Part shown: in pieces, positions 1-6,848 of the stretch
Layout: every line of letters begins with the position of its first letter
Position numbering within the stretch: position 1 is the first letter of the stretch
Origin: Eubacterium sp.
GTDB taxonomy: Bacteria > Bacillota > Clostridia > Eubacteriales > Eubacteriaceae
DNA length: 38,002 nucleotides
Assembly: GCA_030524435.1 (NCBI GenBank)
Contig: JAUNGS010000016.1
Location: 1 to 38,002, forward strand
Reading direction: 5' to 3'
Program-made: the position numbers and the translations under genes
Notes under the pieces: generated by a model
What the model saw: the letters and a program-made list of their open reading frames with translations, nothing else
Told to the model about the DNA's origin: nothing
The model's database searches: none

Positions 1-556
1 TATCTCGGAAAAGGACTGCGTGGGCTGTCGCAGATGCCAGCGGGAGTGCGCCAACGAGGGCTTAGAATTTAACCCTGAAACCAAAAAGATGCACGTCAAC
101 GAAAACAACTGCGTGGGTTGCGGCCGCTGTCTGGGGGCCTGCAACTTCGATGCCATCAAGTTCTCCAACGACGCCGCCGTCAGCGAGCTCAACTGCCGTA
201 TGGCAGAATACACCAAAGCCGTCCTGGACGGCAGACCCCACTTCCACATCTCCCTGGTGGTGGATGTCTCCCCGAACTGCGACTGTCACGGCGAAAACGA
301 CATGCCCATCCTGCCTAACATCGGCATGTTTGCCTCCTTCGATCCCCTGGCCCTGGATCAGGCCTGTGTGGATGCCTGCATGAAAACCACACCCCTGCCG
401 GGCAGCCAGCTGGCCAGAAATATGGCCAAGGCCGATTTTGTGGATCACCACGATCACTTCACCAACTCCACCCCGGAATCCGAGTGGAAGACCTGTCTGG
501 CCCACGCCGAAAAAATCGGCCTGGGGACCCGGGAATACGAGCTCATCGAGGTTTAA
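1..556 (+). CDS. DUF362-type 4Fe-4S protein, C-terminal part
   Basis: Only the C-terminal ~184 residues are present; the reading frame is open to the left edge, so the start lies outside the window. Two ferredoxin-type cysteine clusters are visible near the left edge, CVGCRRCQREC and CVGCGRCLGAC, each able to hold one [4Fe-4S] centre. They are followed by a domain with the motifs CDCHGENDMPILPNIGMFAS and DPLALDQACVDAC. This combination matches DUF362 proteins, a family of cytoplasmic Fe-S proteins of unclear function that are common in anaerobes. The internal GTG at position 20 falls inside the first cysteine cluster and is not a credible start. The gene ends at a TAA, and the riboswitch promoter begins about 40 bp later. 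No partner gene is visible upstream, so its role cannot be narrowed further. Confidence 0.8.
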   Translation, partial: ISEKDCVGCRRCQRECANEGLEFNPETKKMHVNENNCVGCGRCLGACNFDAIKFSNDAAVSELNCRMAEYTKAVLDGRPHFHISLVVDVSPNCDCHGENDMPILPNIGMFASFDPLALDQACVDACMKTTPLPGSQLARNMAKADFVDHHDHFTNSTPESEWKTCLAHAEKIGLGTREYELIEV

Positions 557-597
557 AGGCAGCGGTTTTGAAAAACAGCAAAAAACTATTTTTTAAC

Positions 598-625
598 TTG
601 AAATATTTTTGAAATCTGATAAAAT
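598..625 (+). promoter_or_regulatory. Promoter for the riboswitch leader
   Basis: TTGAAA at 598-603 and TAAAAT at 620-625 are separated by 16 bp. A TG one base before the -10 (617-618) gives an extended -10. Transcription would start near 632, about 37 nt before the first riboswitch helix, which fits a leader transcript. Confidence 0.6.
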
Positions 626-668
626 AGTAACCATATCAGTAATAAATAGGTAAGAATAGTAATAAAGA

Positions 669-791
669 TGCAGGAAATTTTCAGTAATGCTGATCATGGG
701 AAATGAGGTGCGAACCCTCACTGATGCGCAGCTGTGGAATCCGGAGGGCCGGATCAAGTCAGAAACCAGTTTCCTGCAGACAGTTGGTCTG
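669..791 (+). promoter_or_regulatory. Cobalamin-type riboswitch
   Basis: A closing helix of 9 perfect pairs joins TGCAGGAAA (669-677) to TTTCCTGCA (770-778). Between the arms lie elements in the order of the cobalamin riboswitch core: GGGAA (698-702), a hairpin GAGG/CCCTC with a short loop (705-719), GCAGCTGTGG (728-737, compare the conserved GCTGTGA type), a CCGG hairpin (740-753), and AAGTCAGAAACC (756-767, compare AGTCAGGAGACC). A small CAGAC/GTCTG hairpin (777-791) follows where the kissing-loop partner hairpin usually sits. The compact form suggests a class II or variant corrinoid aptamer. The assignment is from remembered consensus and has not been checked with a covariance model. Confidence 0.82.
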
Positions 792-839
792 TTTTACGCA
801 CATTAAGGCAGCCATAAAATATAAGCTTTACAGCATACT

Positions 840-895
840 AAGGCTTCTGTCACCGCGACGCGCAATTTTTGCGTCCGATGCAGAGGCCTTTTTTG
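840..895 (+). terminator. Riboswitch expression-platform terminator
   Basis: AAGGCTTCTG (840-849) pairs with CAGAGGCCTT (881-890), with one G-U pair. An inner helix GACGC/GCGTC is at 857-861/871-875, and a T tract runs to 894. It sits 59 bp before the start of the wall protein gene and after the aptamer, so premature termination on ligand binding is the likely mode of control. The stretch 557-953 holds only this leader, its promoter and the ribosome binding site. Confidence 0.75.
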
Positions 896-953
896 CGTTT
901 ATTTCCGGGATACCGGATGACATAGATTAAATTTTTATGAAGGAGAGACGTAT

Positions 954-3761
954 ATGTTACAACACAATGTGAAAACGCGCTTGCTGAGCTTTGTGCTGAT
1001 GATCGCCATGCTGTTCTCCATGGTCGGCGCCCTGCCGTCGATGGTGGCTCAGGCGGCGGAAGACACAGCCTACGTTGAGGTGAAGCTTGGTGACACCGTG
1101 CTTACCCTTGAGAAGCAGACAGATGAGGACGGTTTTGATGCGGTTTACAAGGCCGTCGTGCCGGCAGGGACCACAGAGCTGGAGGATTTATCGATCACGG
1201 AGGCAAACCCGGATCCCAACGCCAGCCCCCAGGCCTTTGATGTCGATATTTCAGATAAAGACGGCAATCGGGTGTGGTTTTTAAGCAATGTTCAGATGGG
1301 GAAAGATAACTATCTCCAGCTGACGGTCAGCTTTGACGACTACGAAACCGAGATGCTCTACAAGCTGTACTTTGAAGCCGAGGACAGCGGAGAAGAACCC
1401 GCAGAGCCCGAAGATAAGCCCTACGTTGAAGTGAAGCTGGGCGACACCGTGCTTACCCTTGAGAAGCAGACAGATGAGGACGGTTTTGATGCTGTCTACA
1501 AGGCCGTCGTGCCGGCGGGGACCACGGAGCTGGAGGATTTATCGATCACGGAGGCAAACCCGGATCCCAACGCCAGCCCCCAGGCCTTTGATGTCGATAT
1601 TTCAGATAAAGACGGCAATCGGGTGTGGTTTTTAAGCAATGTTCAGATGGGGAAAGATAACTATCTCCAGCTGACGGTCAGCTTTGACGACTACGAAACC
1701 GAGATGACTTACAAGCTGTACTTTGAAGCCGAGGACAGCGGGGAAGAACCCACGGAGCCTGAAGGCTATATTGGCACTAAAACCGAAGCCAAGGTCTACG
1801 ACGATTTTGAAAATGATATCTGGCTCCAGTTCCAGCACAAATCTCTGCAGGTGGGCGAGACCCTAGAGCTCTACCCCAGAAGAACCCCCCAGATTATTTC
1901 AAACAGTGTCGCCAATGATGTTCAGCGTCCTAACTTCCACTTTGAAGTCATCCGGGGCAAGAACGTCATCGGTCTGAGCACTGATGAAAGCACCGATAAG
2001 ACAGTGATCGAAGCCAAGGCCCAGGGCACGGCTGTCGTCAAAGTAACCTACGATGCACTGACCTACAATGGTCAGACCTGGGGGGCCATCTCCGACGTCA
2101 ACACCGGCTATGCGGTGATCACCGTGGGTGAAGATGGCGCTGCCACCATCGACAGCAGCCTGGAAGATTGGCGTCACTACGACACCATCTATTACAATGA
2201 AGGCGAAACCACGCCCTACACCTTTACTGTCAATACGGAAAATGCCGAAAGCGTCAAGGTCACCTGCAACGGTATTGAGGTCCAGGGAGACAACGGCAGC
2301 TACACGGCAAATCTCGAAAACAGAAGCAATATCATCGGTATCGTGGCCACCGATAAAGATGGCAAAACCACCTCATTATACCGCATGGTAGACGCCCGAT
2401 TTATGGAAGTGGTTGTGGCCAACAAAACCAACGAAGACCAGCCGCTGCAAGCGGGAGATACCGCCAATATCAGCTTTAAGGGCATCACCATGCCGGTTTA
2501 CAAGCTGGCGACCATTTATAATCCACAATTTGGCAGCAATGCGACGGCAGTGGTCTATAAAAACGATACCCTTGGCAGCTTTAAAGGCAAGTGCAGCCAG
2601 TGGGATTTAGCCACCAACAACGATTTCGATGTCACCTTTAGTGAAAGCGGCAATTACACCTTTACCAGCGACGGTGAAAACGGAAAGGGTATCTGGTGTG
2701 CCTGGTGGGGCGACGCCCTGGGCAGCGATCTGCTCAAGGGAGAACCGGGAGAGCCTAACCTCAATGCTCCCACCTATAGCGATTATTTCTCCACCATGCC
2801 CAGCTTTACCGTCAGCGTAGGTGCAGGCGCAGCAGTTCCCGCTGAAAAAATTGAGCTGAACACCACCGACGATTACACCGAGGTCGGCGATACCCTGCAG
2901 CTGACGGCGACCGTAACCCCGGCGGATGCCACCGACACCGTGGTGTGGAGCAGCAGTGACGAGAGCATTGCCACCGTGGATGAAAATGGCCTTGTCACCG
3001 GCGTCGATGTCGGCGAGGTTACCATCACCGCCACCGCTGGAGAAGTCAGCGCCAGCTGCCATGTACAGATCAACATGCCTTCGTCTGTCGTTTCTGTCCG
3101 CAATGCCATCAGGCGCCTGCCGGCGGCGGAGGACATTACCCTGGACTACGAATACGACGTTGAAGCGGCCAGAGAAAAATACAACGATTTAGAAGAAGCG
3201 TATAAGGTTTATGTCGGCGAAGAATATGTGAGCAAGCTCGAAGCCGCAGAACAGAAAATTGCAGACCTCAAGGCGGTTCAGTCTGTTGAGGAAGCGATCG
3301 CTGCCTTAAAGGCTCCCGAGGAATTAACCTTGGAGGGTAAGGATGCCGTTCAGGCAGCCCAGGCAGCCTACGACGCTTTAACAGACAGCCAGAAAGCCCT
3401 GGTTTCCGAGGAAGCCAAGGCGGCTTTGGATGCGGCCCAGGCGAAGATTGCCGAGCTGGAAGACCAGGCCCAGAAGCCGGATCCGGAACCGACCCCGGAT
3501 CCGACACCCACCCCGACCCCGGACGATAACACCGGAGACGGCAATAACACCACAGGAAACACCACCACCGACGGTAATAGCACTACAGGTACCACCAACA
3601 ACAATCAGACCACCGGCACGACAACCCAGACAAGCAGCGCCTCGGGCAATGCCAACACGGGTATTGTGGCCGACGCCAACGTGCTCTTGGGCGCAGCGGC
3701 TCTGATGGCTGTGGCAGCGCTGGGAGCTGTGGCAGTGTTTAGACGCAGAAAACAGGACTAA
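954..3761 (+). CDS. Wall-anchored repeat surface protein under cobalamin riboswitch
   Basis: A secreted 935-residue protein, displayed on the wall. Residues 1-35 form a signal peptide (KTR, a hydrophobic core, then AQAAED). Two nearly identical 117-residue repeats occupy residues ~40-273. Beta-rich Ig-like segments follow at ~275-430 and ~440-490, then a domain of unknown type containing GIWCAWWGDALGSD. A BIG_2-like domain lies at ~629-705, with VWSSSDESIATVDENGLVTG as the hallmark. Next come an alanine-rich helical region (~713-839) and a Pro/Thr/Asn spacer. The C-terminus is a sortase signal: NANTG (899-903), a hydrophobic segment and RRRKQD. The start follows AAGGAGAG at good distance. Expression should be set by the upstream riboswitch. 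A corrinoid-binding or corrinoid-scavenging role is inference from that control alone; no known cobalamin-binding domain (for example the transcobalamin-like DUF4430) is recognised with confidence. Confidence 0.85.
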   Translation: MLQHNVKTRLLSFVLMIAMLFSMVGALPSMVAQAAEDTAYVEVKLGDTVLTLEKQTDEDGFDAVYKAVVPAGTTELEDLSITEANPDPNASPQAFDVDISDKDGNRVWFLSNVQMGKDNYLQLTVSFDDYETEMLYKLYFEAEDSGEEPAEPEDKPYVEVKLGDTVLTLEKQTDEDGFDAVYKAVVPAGTTELEDLSITEANPDPNASPQAFDVDISDKDGNRVWFLSNVQMGKDNYLQLTVSFDDYETEMTYKLYFEAEDSGEEPTEPEGYIGTKTEAKVYDDFENDIWLQFQHKSLQVGETLELYPRRTPQIISNSVANDVQRPNFHFEVIRGKNVIGLSTDESTDKTVIEAKAQGTAVVKVTYDALTYNGQTWGAISDVNTGYAVITVGEDGAATIDSSLEDWRHYDTIYYNEGETTPYTFTVNTENAESVKVTCNGIEVQGDNGSYTANLENRSNIIGIVATDKDGKTTSLYRMVDARFMEVVVANKTNEDQPLQAGDTANISFKGITMPVYKLATIYNPQFGSNATAVVYKNDTLGSFKGKCSQWDLATNNDFDVTFSESGNYTFTSDGENGKGIWCAWWGDALGSDLLKGEPGEPNLNAPTYSDYFSTMPSFTVSVGAGAAVPAEKIELNTTDDYTEVGDTLQLTATVTPADATDTVVWSSSDESIATVDENGLVTGVDVGEVTITATAGEVSASCHVQINMPSSVVSVRNAIRRLPAAEDITLDYEYDVEAAREKYNDLEEAYKVYVGEEYVSKLEAAEQKIADLKAVQSVEEAIAALKAPEELTLEGKDAVQAAQAAYDALTDSQKALVSEEAKAALDAAQAKIAELEDQAQKPDPEPTPDPTPTPTPDDNTGDGNNTTGNTTTDGNSTTGTTNNNQTTGTTTQTSSASGNANTGIVADANVLLGAAALMAVAALGAVAVFRRRKQD
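1071..1421 (+). repeat. Direct repeat, copy 1 (351 bp)
   Basis: First copy of a tandem in-frame 351-bp repeat starting at codons for YVEVKLGDTV. Compared by eye with the copy at 1422, only about a dozen scattered differences occur. A block of 180 nt (1176-1355) looks identical to 1527-1706. Confidence 0.9.
1422..1772 (+). repeat. Direct repeat, copy 2 (351 bp)
   Basis: Second copy, offset by exactly 351 bp (117 codons), so the reading frame is kept. The sequence leaves the repeat near GEEPTEPEG, where copy 1 has GEEPAEPED. Confidence 0.9.
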
Positions 3762-3809
3762 GTCAGCCTGATTATTCTCCAATTTCTCAAAAATAAAGGG
3801 CGCCAGCCC

Positions 3810-3924
3810 CTGCCCTTCCGGCTTCGGGAGGGCAGTAACGGGTGTCCTGCACCCGGGCAAGTTCTATTGCCCTTCGCCTTTCTTTCAGGCCGTTCTCCAG
3901 TCAGTGCGGGGGACGGCCAATTTT
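3810..3924 (+). terminator. Array of four hairpins, last one terminator-like
   Basis: Four consecutive hairpins follow the wall protein gene: 3810-3819/3826-3835 (10 pairs, one G-U), 3839-3844/3850-3855 (CGGGTG/CACCCG), 3855-3860/3867-3872 (GGGCAA/TTGCCC; base 3855 is shared with the previous helix) and 3888-3898/3908-3918 (11 pairs, two G-U). The last is followed by AATTTTCTTTT and could end transcription. Together with the rpoN promoter this accounts for most of the 359-bp gap 3762-4120; the rest (about 3925-4065) shows nothing clear. Confidence 0.55.
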
Positions 3925-4065
3925 CTTTTCTTAAAGAATTTAAGCAAGGGGCAGAAAAATTTTAAAAGGGCAGGGCAGAGATGGCTTGGCACGGGAACAG
4001 GGCCCTTGGCCTTTTCGGAAAATCAAATGAAACACAAAAAATACCCGCCGCTTCCCCGGCTTAAA

Positions 4066-4094
4066 TTGAAGTTTTGGGCTAAAGGTGATATAAT
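4066..4094 (+). promoter_or_regulatory. rpoN promoter
   Basis: TTGAAG (4066-4071), a 17-bp spacer and TATAAT (4089-4094), with an extended -10 TG at 4086-4087. This is a sigma-A type promoter 27 bp before the rpoN start codon. Confidence 0.75.
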
Positions 4095-4120
4095 TCAAGG
4101 AGAGAAAAAGGGGAAGCGCA

Positions 4121-5533
4121 ATGAACGTAAAGGTTGACTTAAACTTAAAACAGACACAAAAATTAGTGATGACCATGGCCATGAAGCAGGCCATAGAGAT
4201 TCTGCAGCTGACATCTATAGAGCTCAACGATATGATCGACAAGGAGCTTCTTGAGAACCCAATTCTGGAATTTAACGACAGCTCCGTGGAGTCCATGGAG
4301 GTCGTGCGTGAGGAGCGGGACAAAACCGAGGAAAGCAAGGATCAGATTGACTGGGACGACTACTTCCAGCACATGCAGTCCAACGAGTACAGAAACGCCC
4401 CCGCCACCGCCTACGATCCCGATGAGGACTTTAATTTTGAAAAATTTTCTTATTACGAAACAACCCTCAACGAGTATTTGAACCTGCAGTTTCACATCCA
4501 CGCCTCAAAATTCTCTGAGCTGGAAAATCTGGTGGGGGAATACCTCATCGACTGCATTGACGACAACGGCTATTTATTCATCGACGAGGCCTACGTCTGC
4601 GATACCCTGGGGGTGGATCCCGAAATTTTAGAAAAAATGATCGCCGTCATCCAGGACTTCGACCCCGCTGGCGTCGGCGCCAGGGACATCAAGGAATGTC
4701 TTTTGATTCAGCTGCGCCAGGAGGGCTGCGAGGTGCCGGGCTACGAGGCTTTGATCACCGATCATTTAACGGATCTGGCGGAAAACCAATTTAGAAAAAT
4801 CAGCCAGGAGACGGGGATTTTGGCGGAGACAGCGGCGGCTTTCAAGGAGCGCATCAAAACCCTGGAGCCCAAGCCGGGACGCAAGTTTACCAAGGGCAGC
4901 GAGGTAAAATACGTGGTGCCCGACGGCAGCATCGAATGGGTCGACGGGGAGCTGGTGGTTAGCATCAAGGACATCTCCGCCCCCAGGCTCAAGATCAACA
5001 GCTTCTACCAGGATATGCTGGCCACGGGCAGAGAAAACGACGATACAAAGAAATACATCGAGAAAAAGCTGGATTCGGCCATGTTCTTAATCCGCAGCAT
5101 CGAGCAGCGCCGGGAGACCATCCGTCGGGTCATTACCGCCATCGCCCATTACCAGGAGGATTTCTTCAAAGAGGGGGTGGAGGATTTAAAGCCCCTGACC
5201 CTGCGGGAGATCGCCGACATGATCGACGTCCACGAGTCCACCGTCAGCCGTGCCATCCGCGGCAAGTACGTCCAGACCCCCAAGGGAACCTTTGCCCTTA
5301 AATTTTTCTTTAAGCGGGGCTTCTCCCAGGGCGCCGGCGACGTGTCCTCCGAGGCCATCAAGCACCATATCCAGATGCTCATCGGCAAGGAGGACAAGCA
5401 AAAGCCCTTAAGCGACCAGAAAATCGCCGAGCTTCTCAAGGGCCAGGGGTTGGATGTGGCCCGAAGAACCATCGCCAAATACCGGGAGGCCATGAATATC
5501 CTGCCCTCCTCCAAGAGAAAGGCCTTCCGATGA
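4121..5533 (+). CDS. rpoN: RNA polymerase sigma-54 factor
   Basis: Sigma-54 replaces sigma-70-type factors on RNA polymerase and directs it to -24/-12 promoters, which open only with an ATP-using enhancer-binding activator. At 470 residues it has the usual length. Region I with its Gln/Leu-rich activator-contact segment is at 1-50 (LKQTQKLVMTMAMKQAIEIL). The core-binding part spans roughly 90-300. A helix-turn-helix is near 361-385 (LREIADMIDVHESTVSRAI). The diagnostic RpoN box ARRTIAKYRE lies at 447-456. The ATG follows GGGGAAG at normal spacing and has its own promoter. It sits directly before cggR-gap, a neighbourhood I recall from other Firmicutes. Its activators and target genes are not in this window. 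Confidence 0.95.
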   Translation: MNVKVDLNLKQTQKLVMTMAMKQAIEILQLTSIELNDMIDKELLENPILEFNDSSVESMEVVREERDKTEESKDQIDWDDYFQHMQSNEYRNAPATAYDPDEDFNFEKFSYYETTLNEYLNLQFHIHASKFSELENLVGEYLIDCIDDNGYLFIDEAYVCDTLGVDPEILEKMIAVIQDFDPAGVGARDIKECLLIQLRQEGCEVPGYEALITDHLTDLAENQFRKISQETGILAETAAAFKERIKTLEPKPGRKFTKGSEVKYVVPDGSIEWVDGELVVSIKDISAPRLKINSFYQDMLATGRENDDTKKYIEKKLDSAMFLIRSIEQRRETIRRVITAIAHYQEDFFKEGVEDLKPLTLREIADMIDVHESTVSRAIRGKYVQTPKGTFALKFFFKRGFSQGAGDVSSEAIKHHIQMLIGKEDKQKPLSDQKIAELLKGQGLDVARRTIAKYREAMNILPSSKRKAFR

Positions 5534-5594
5534 TTTAAGGCCTGCCTTGATCTCTTTGGGGTGTAGTGCGAATAAAATTTAAAATGAAAAATAC

Positions 5595-5637
5595 GACCGG
5601 CTGTGCTGAGCAAAAGTATGGCCGGTTTCGCCCTTTT
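5595..5637 (+). terminator. Probable rpoN terminator
   Basis: GACCGGC (5595-5601) pairs with GCCGGTT (5621-5627) across a 19-nt loop. TTTCGCCCTTTTTT follows. The long loop and the interrupted T tract make it a moderate candidate. Confidence 0.5.
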
Positions 5638-5678
5638 TTGGGGTGAAATTCCCCAATAAAAAATAAAATTTTTTTAGC

Positions 5679-5707
5679 TTGAAATGTCCAGGTGGATGGT
5701 TTATAAT
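5679..5707 (+). promoter_or_regulatory. cggR-gap promoter
   Basis: TTGAAA (5679-5684), exactly 17 bp, then TATAAT (5702-5707). Transcription would start near 5714. The first in-frame ATG of the cggR frame (5684) overlaps the -35 box, so it cannot be the translation start of this transcript. Confidence 0.8.
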
Positions 5708-5712
5708 GAGCT

Positions 5713-5728
5713 TGTCCCAGCGGGAACG
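5713..5728 (+). promoter_or_regulatory. Candidate CggR operator
   Basis: GTCCC (5714-5718) and GGGAAC (5722-5727) form a short inverted repeat immediately after the promoter. CggR of Bacillus binds a site containing CGGGAC elements just downstream of its own promoter, so position and sequence are suggestive, though not a full match. Confidence 0.3.
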
Positions 5729-5773
5729 AAAATGAACATCCAGTTTCATCTGAGCTGCGTGGGAGGTGATACT

Positions 5774-6817
5774 TTGGCAGGTGAGAATATAAAAATCAGC
5801 AAAGAACTGGTGGATATGCAGCGGCTGGTGGTACCGGAAATCAGCAGTCTCATCGAGATGCGCTACAATATTTTTTCGACCATCAAGAGCGAAGAGCCCA
5901 TCGGCCGGAGAAACCTCGCTTTTGTCTTAGACATGAGCGAGCGTCAGATCCGCAACGAGATCGATTTTCTCCAGAGTCAAAAGCTTGTCAAGGTTGAGCG
6001 TCAGGGTGTGGTTCTGACGGAGCTGGGCCGGGAGATCATCATTCAGCTGAAGCGCATGCTTTACGCCTACAACGGTCTGGAGCAGCTTGAAAAGCAGCTG
6101 GAGGAAAAGCTCCATTTAAAAAAGGCCATTGTGTCTCCGGGAGATATGGACATGAATTACCAGGTGCTGAAATTCATGGGTGTCTCCGGGGCGCAGTACA
6201 TTCTCTCGGTGCTCAAGTACAAGGATGTCCTGGCCCTCACCGGCGGCGCCAGCACGGCGGCGGTGGCGGAGCAAATGAAGGAATCCTTTTATCCCGACGT
6301 CTACGTGATCCCAGCCAGAGGCGGCATTGGCAAAAGCCACGCCACCCAGGCCAACAACGTGGTGGCAGAGATGGGGCTCAGGCTGCACGCCAACTATGAG
6401 CTTCTGCATTTGCCGGACAACATTGATAACAGGCTTCTTGAGGCCCTCAAGGATTACCCTGAAATCAAACGGGTATTCAACAAGATGGACGACATCAACG
6501 TCTTTGTCTTCGGCATCGGCCGGGCAGACGTGCTGGCGGATTGGAGAAATCTTCAGGAAAGCCGGAAGCAGGGGCTGCTTAAGCAGGGTGCCGTGGGCGA
6601 GGCCTTCGGCCACTACTTTGACATCAACGGCAAGGTGGTTTCACCCTCCAGCAGCATTGGTATCAGCATAGAAAATTACAACCGGATTCCCCACGTCATT
6701 GCGGTGTCTGGGGGCGCGGCCAAGGCCGACGCCATCATCGCAGTCAGCCGGGTGAAGCCGAATATGGTGTTAATAACGGATGAAAGCGCTGCAAAAGAGA
6801 TCATCCGGAAATTATAA
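5774..6817 (+). CDS. cggR: Central glycolytic genes regulator
   Basis: SorC/DeoR-type repressor of the glycolytic operon; in Bacillus its DNA binding is relieved by fructose-1,6-bisphosphate. I place the start at the TTG at 5774, giving 347 residues (Bacillus CggR has about 340). The TTG lies 5 bp after a strong GGGAGGTG, whereas the ATG at 5684 lies in the promoter and the ATG at 5732 has a poor ribosome binding site. A winged helix is near residues 42-73 (RRNLAFVLDMSERQIRNEID). The rest is the sugar-phosphate-binding domain, with LTGGASTAAVAEQM and RGGIGKSHATQANNVVAEMG typical of the family. The gap gene follows after 31 bp, so the two are probably cotranscribed and autoregulated. Confidence 0.92.
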   Translation: MAGENIKISKELVDMQRLVVPEISSLIEMRYNIFSTIKSEEPIGRRNLAFVLDMSERQIRNEIDFLQSQKLVKVERQGVVLTELGREIIIQLKRMLYAYNGLEQLEKQLEEKLHLKKAIVSPGDMDMNYQVLKFMGVSGAQYILSVLKYKDVLALTGGASTAAVAEQMKESFYPDVYVIPARGGIGKSHATQANNVVAEMGLRLHANYELLHLPDNIDNRLLEALKDYPEIKRVFNKMDDINVFVFGIGRADVLADWRNLQESRKQGLLKQGAVGEAFGHYFDINGKVVSPSSSIGISIENYNRIPHVIAVSGGAAKADAIIAVSRVKPNMVLITDESAAKEIIRKL

Positions 6818-6848
6818 ATAAGTATTTTATTTTAAGGAGGCAGATAAA

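Noticed and set aside
703..930. 75-residue open frame across the riboswitch and terminator
   Set aside because: It covers conserved RNA helices, has no ribosome binding site and no recognisable protein features.
3984..4003. TTGGCACG resembling a sigma-54 -24 element upstream of rpoN
   Set aside because: At the required distance the -12 element reads CAGGG instead of TTGC. The sigma-A type TTGAAG-17-TATAAT nearer the gene explains expression better.
3904..4137. 77-residue open frame before rpoN
   Set aside because: It starts in a terminator arm, overlaps the rpoN promoter and start, and has no recognisable protein similarity.
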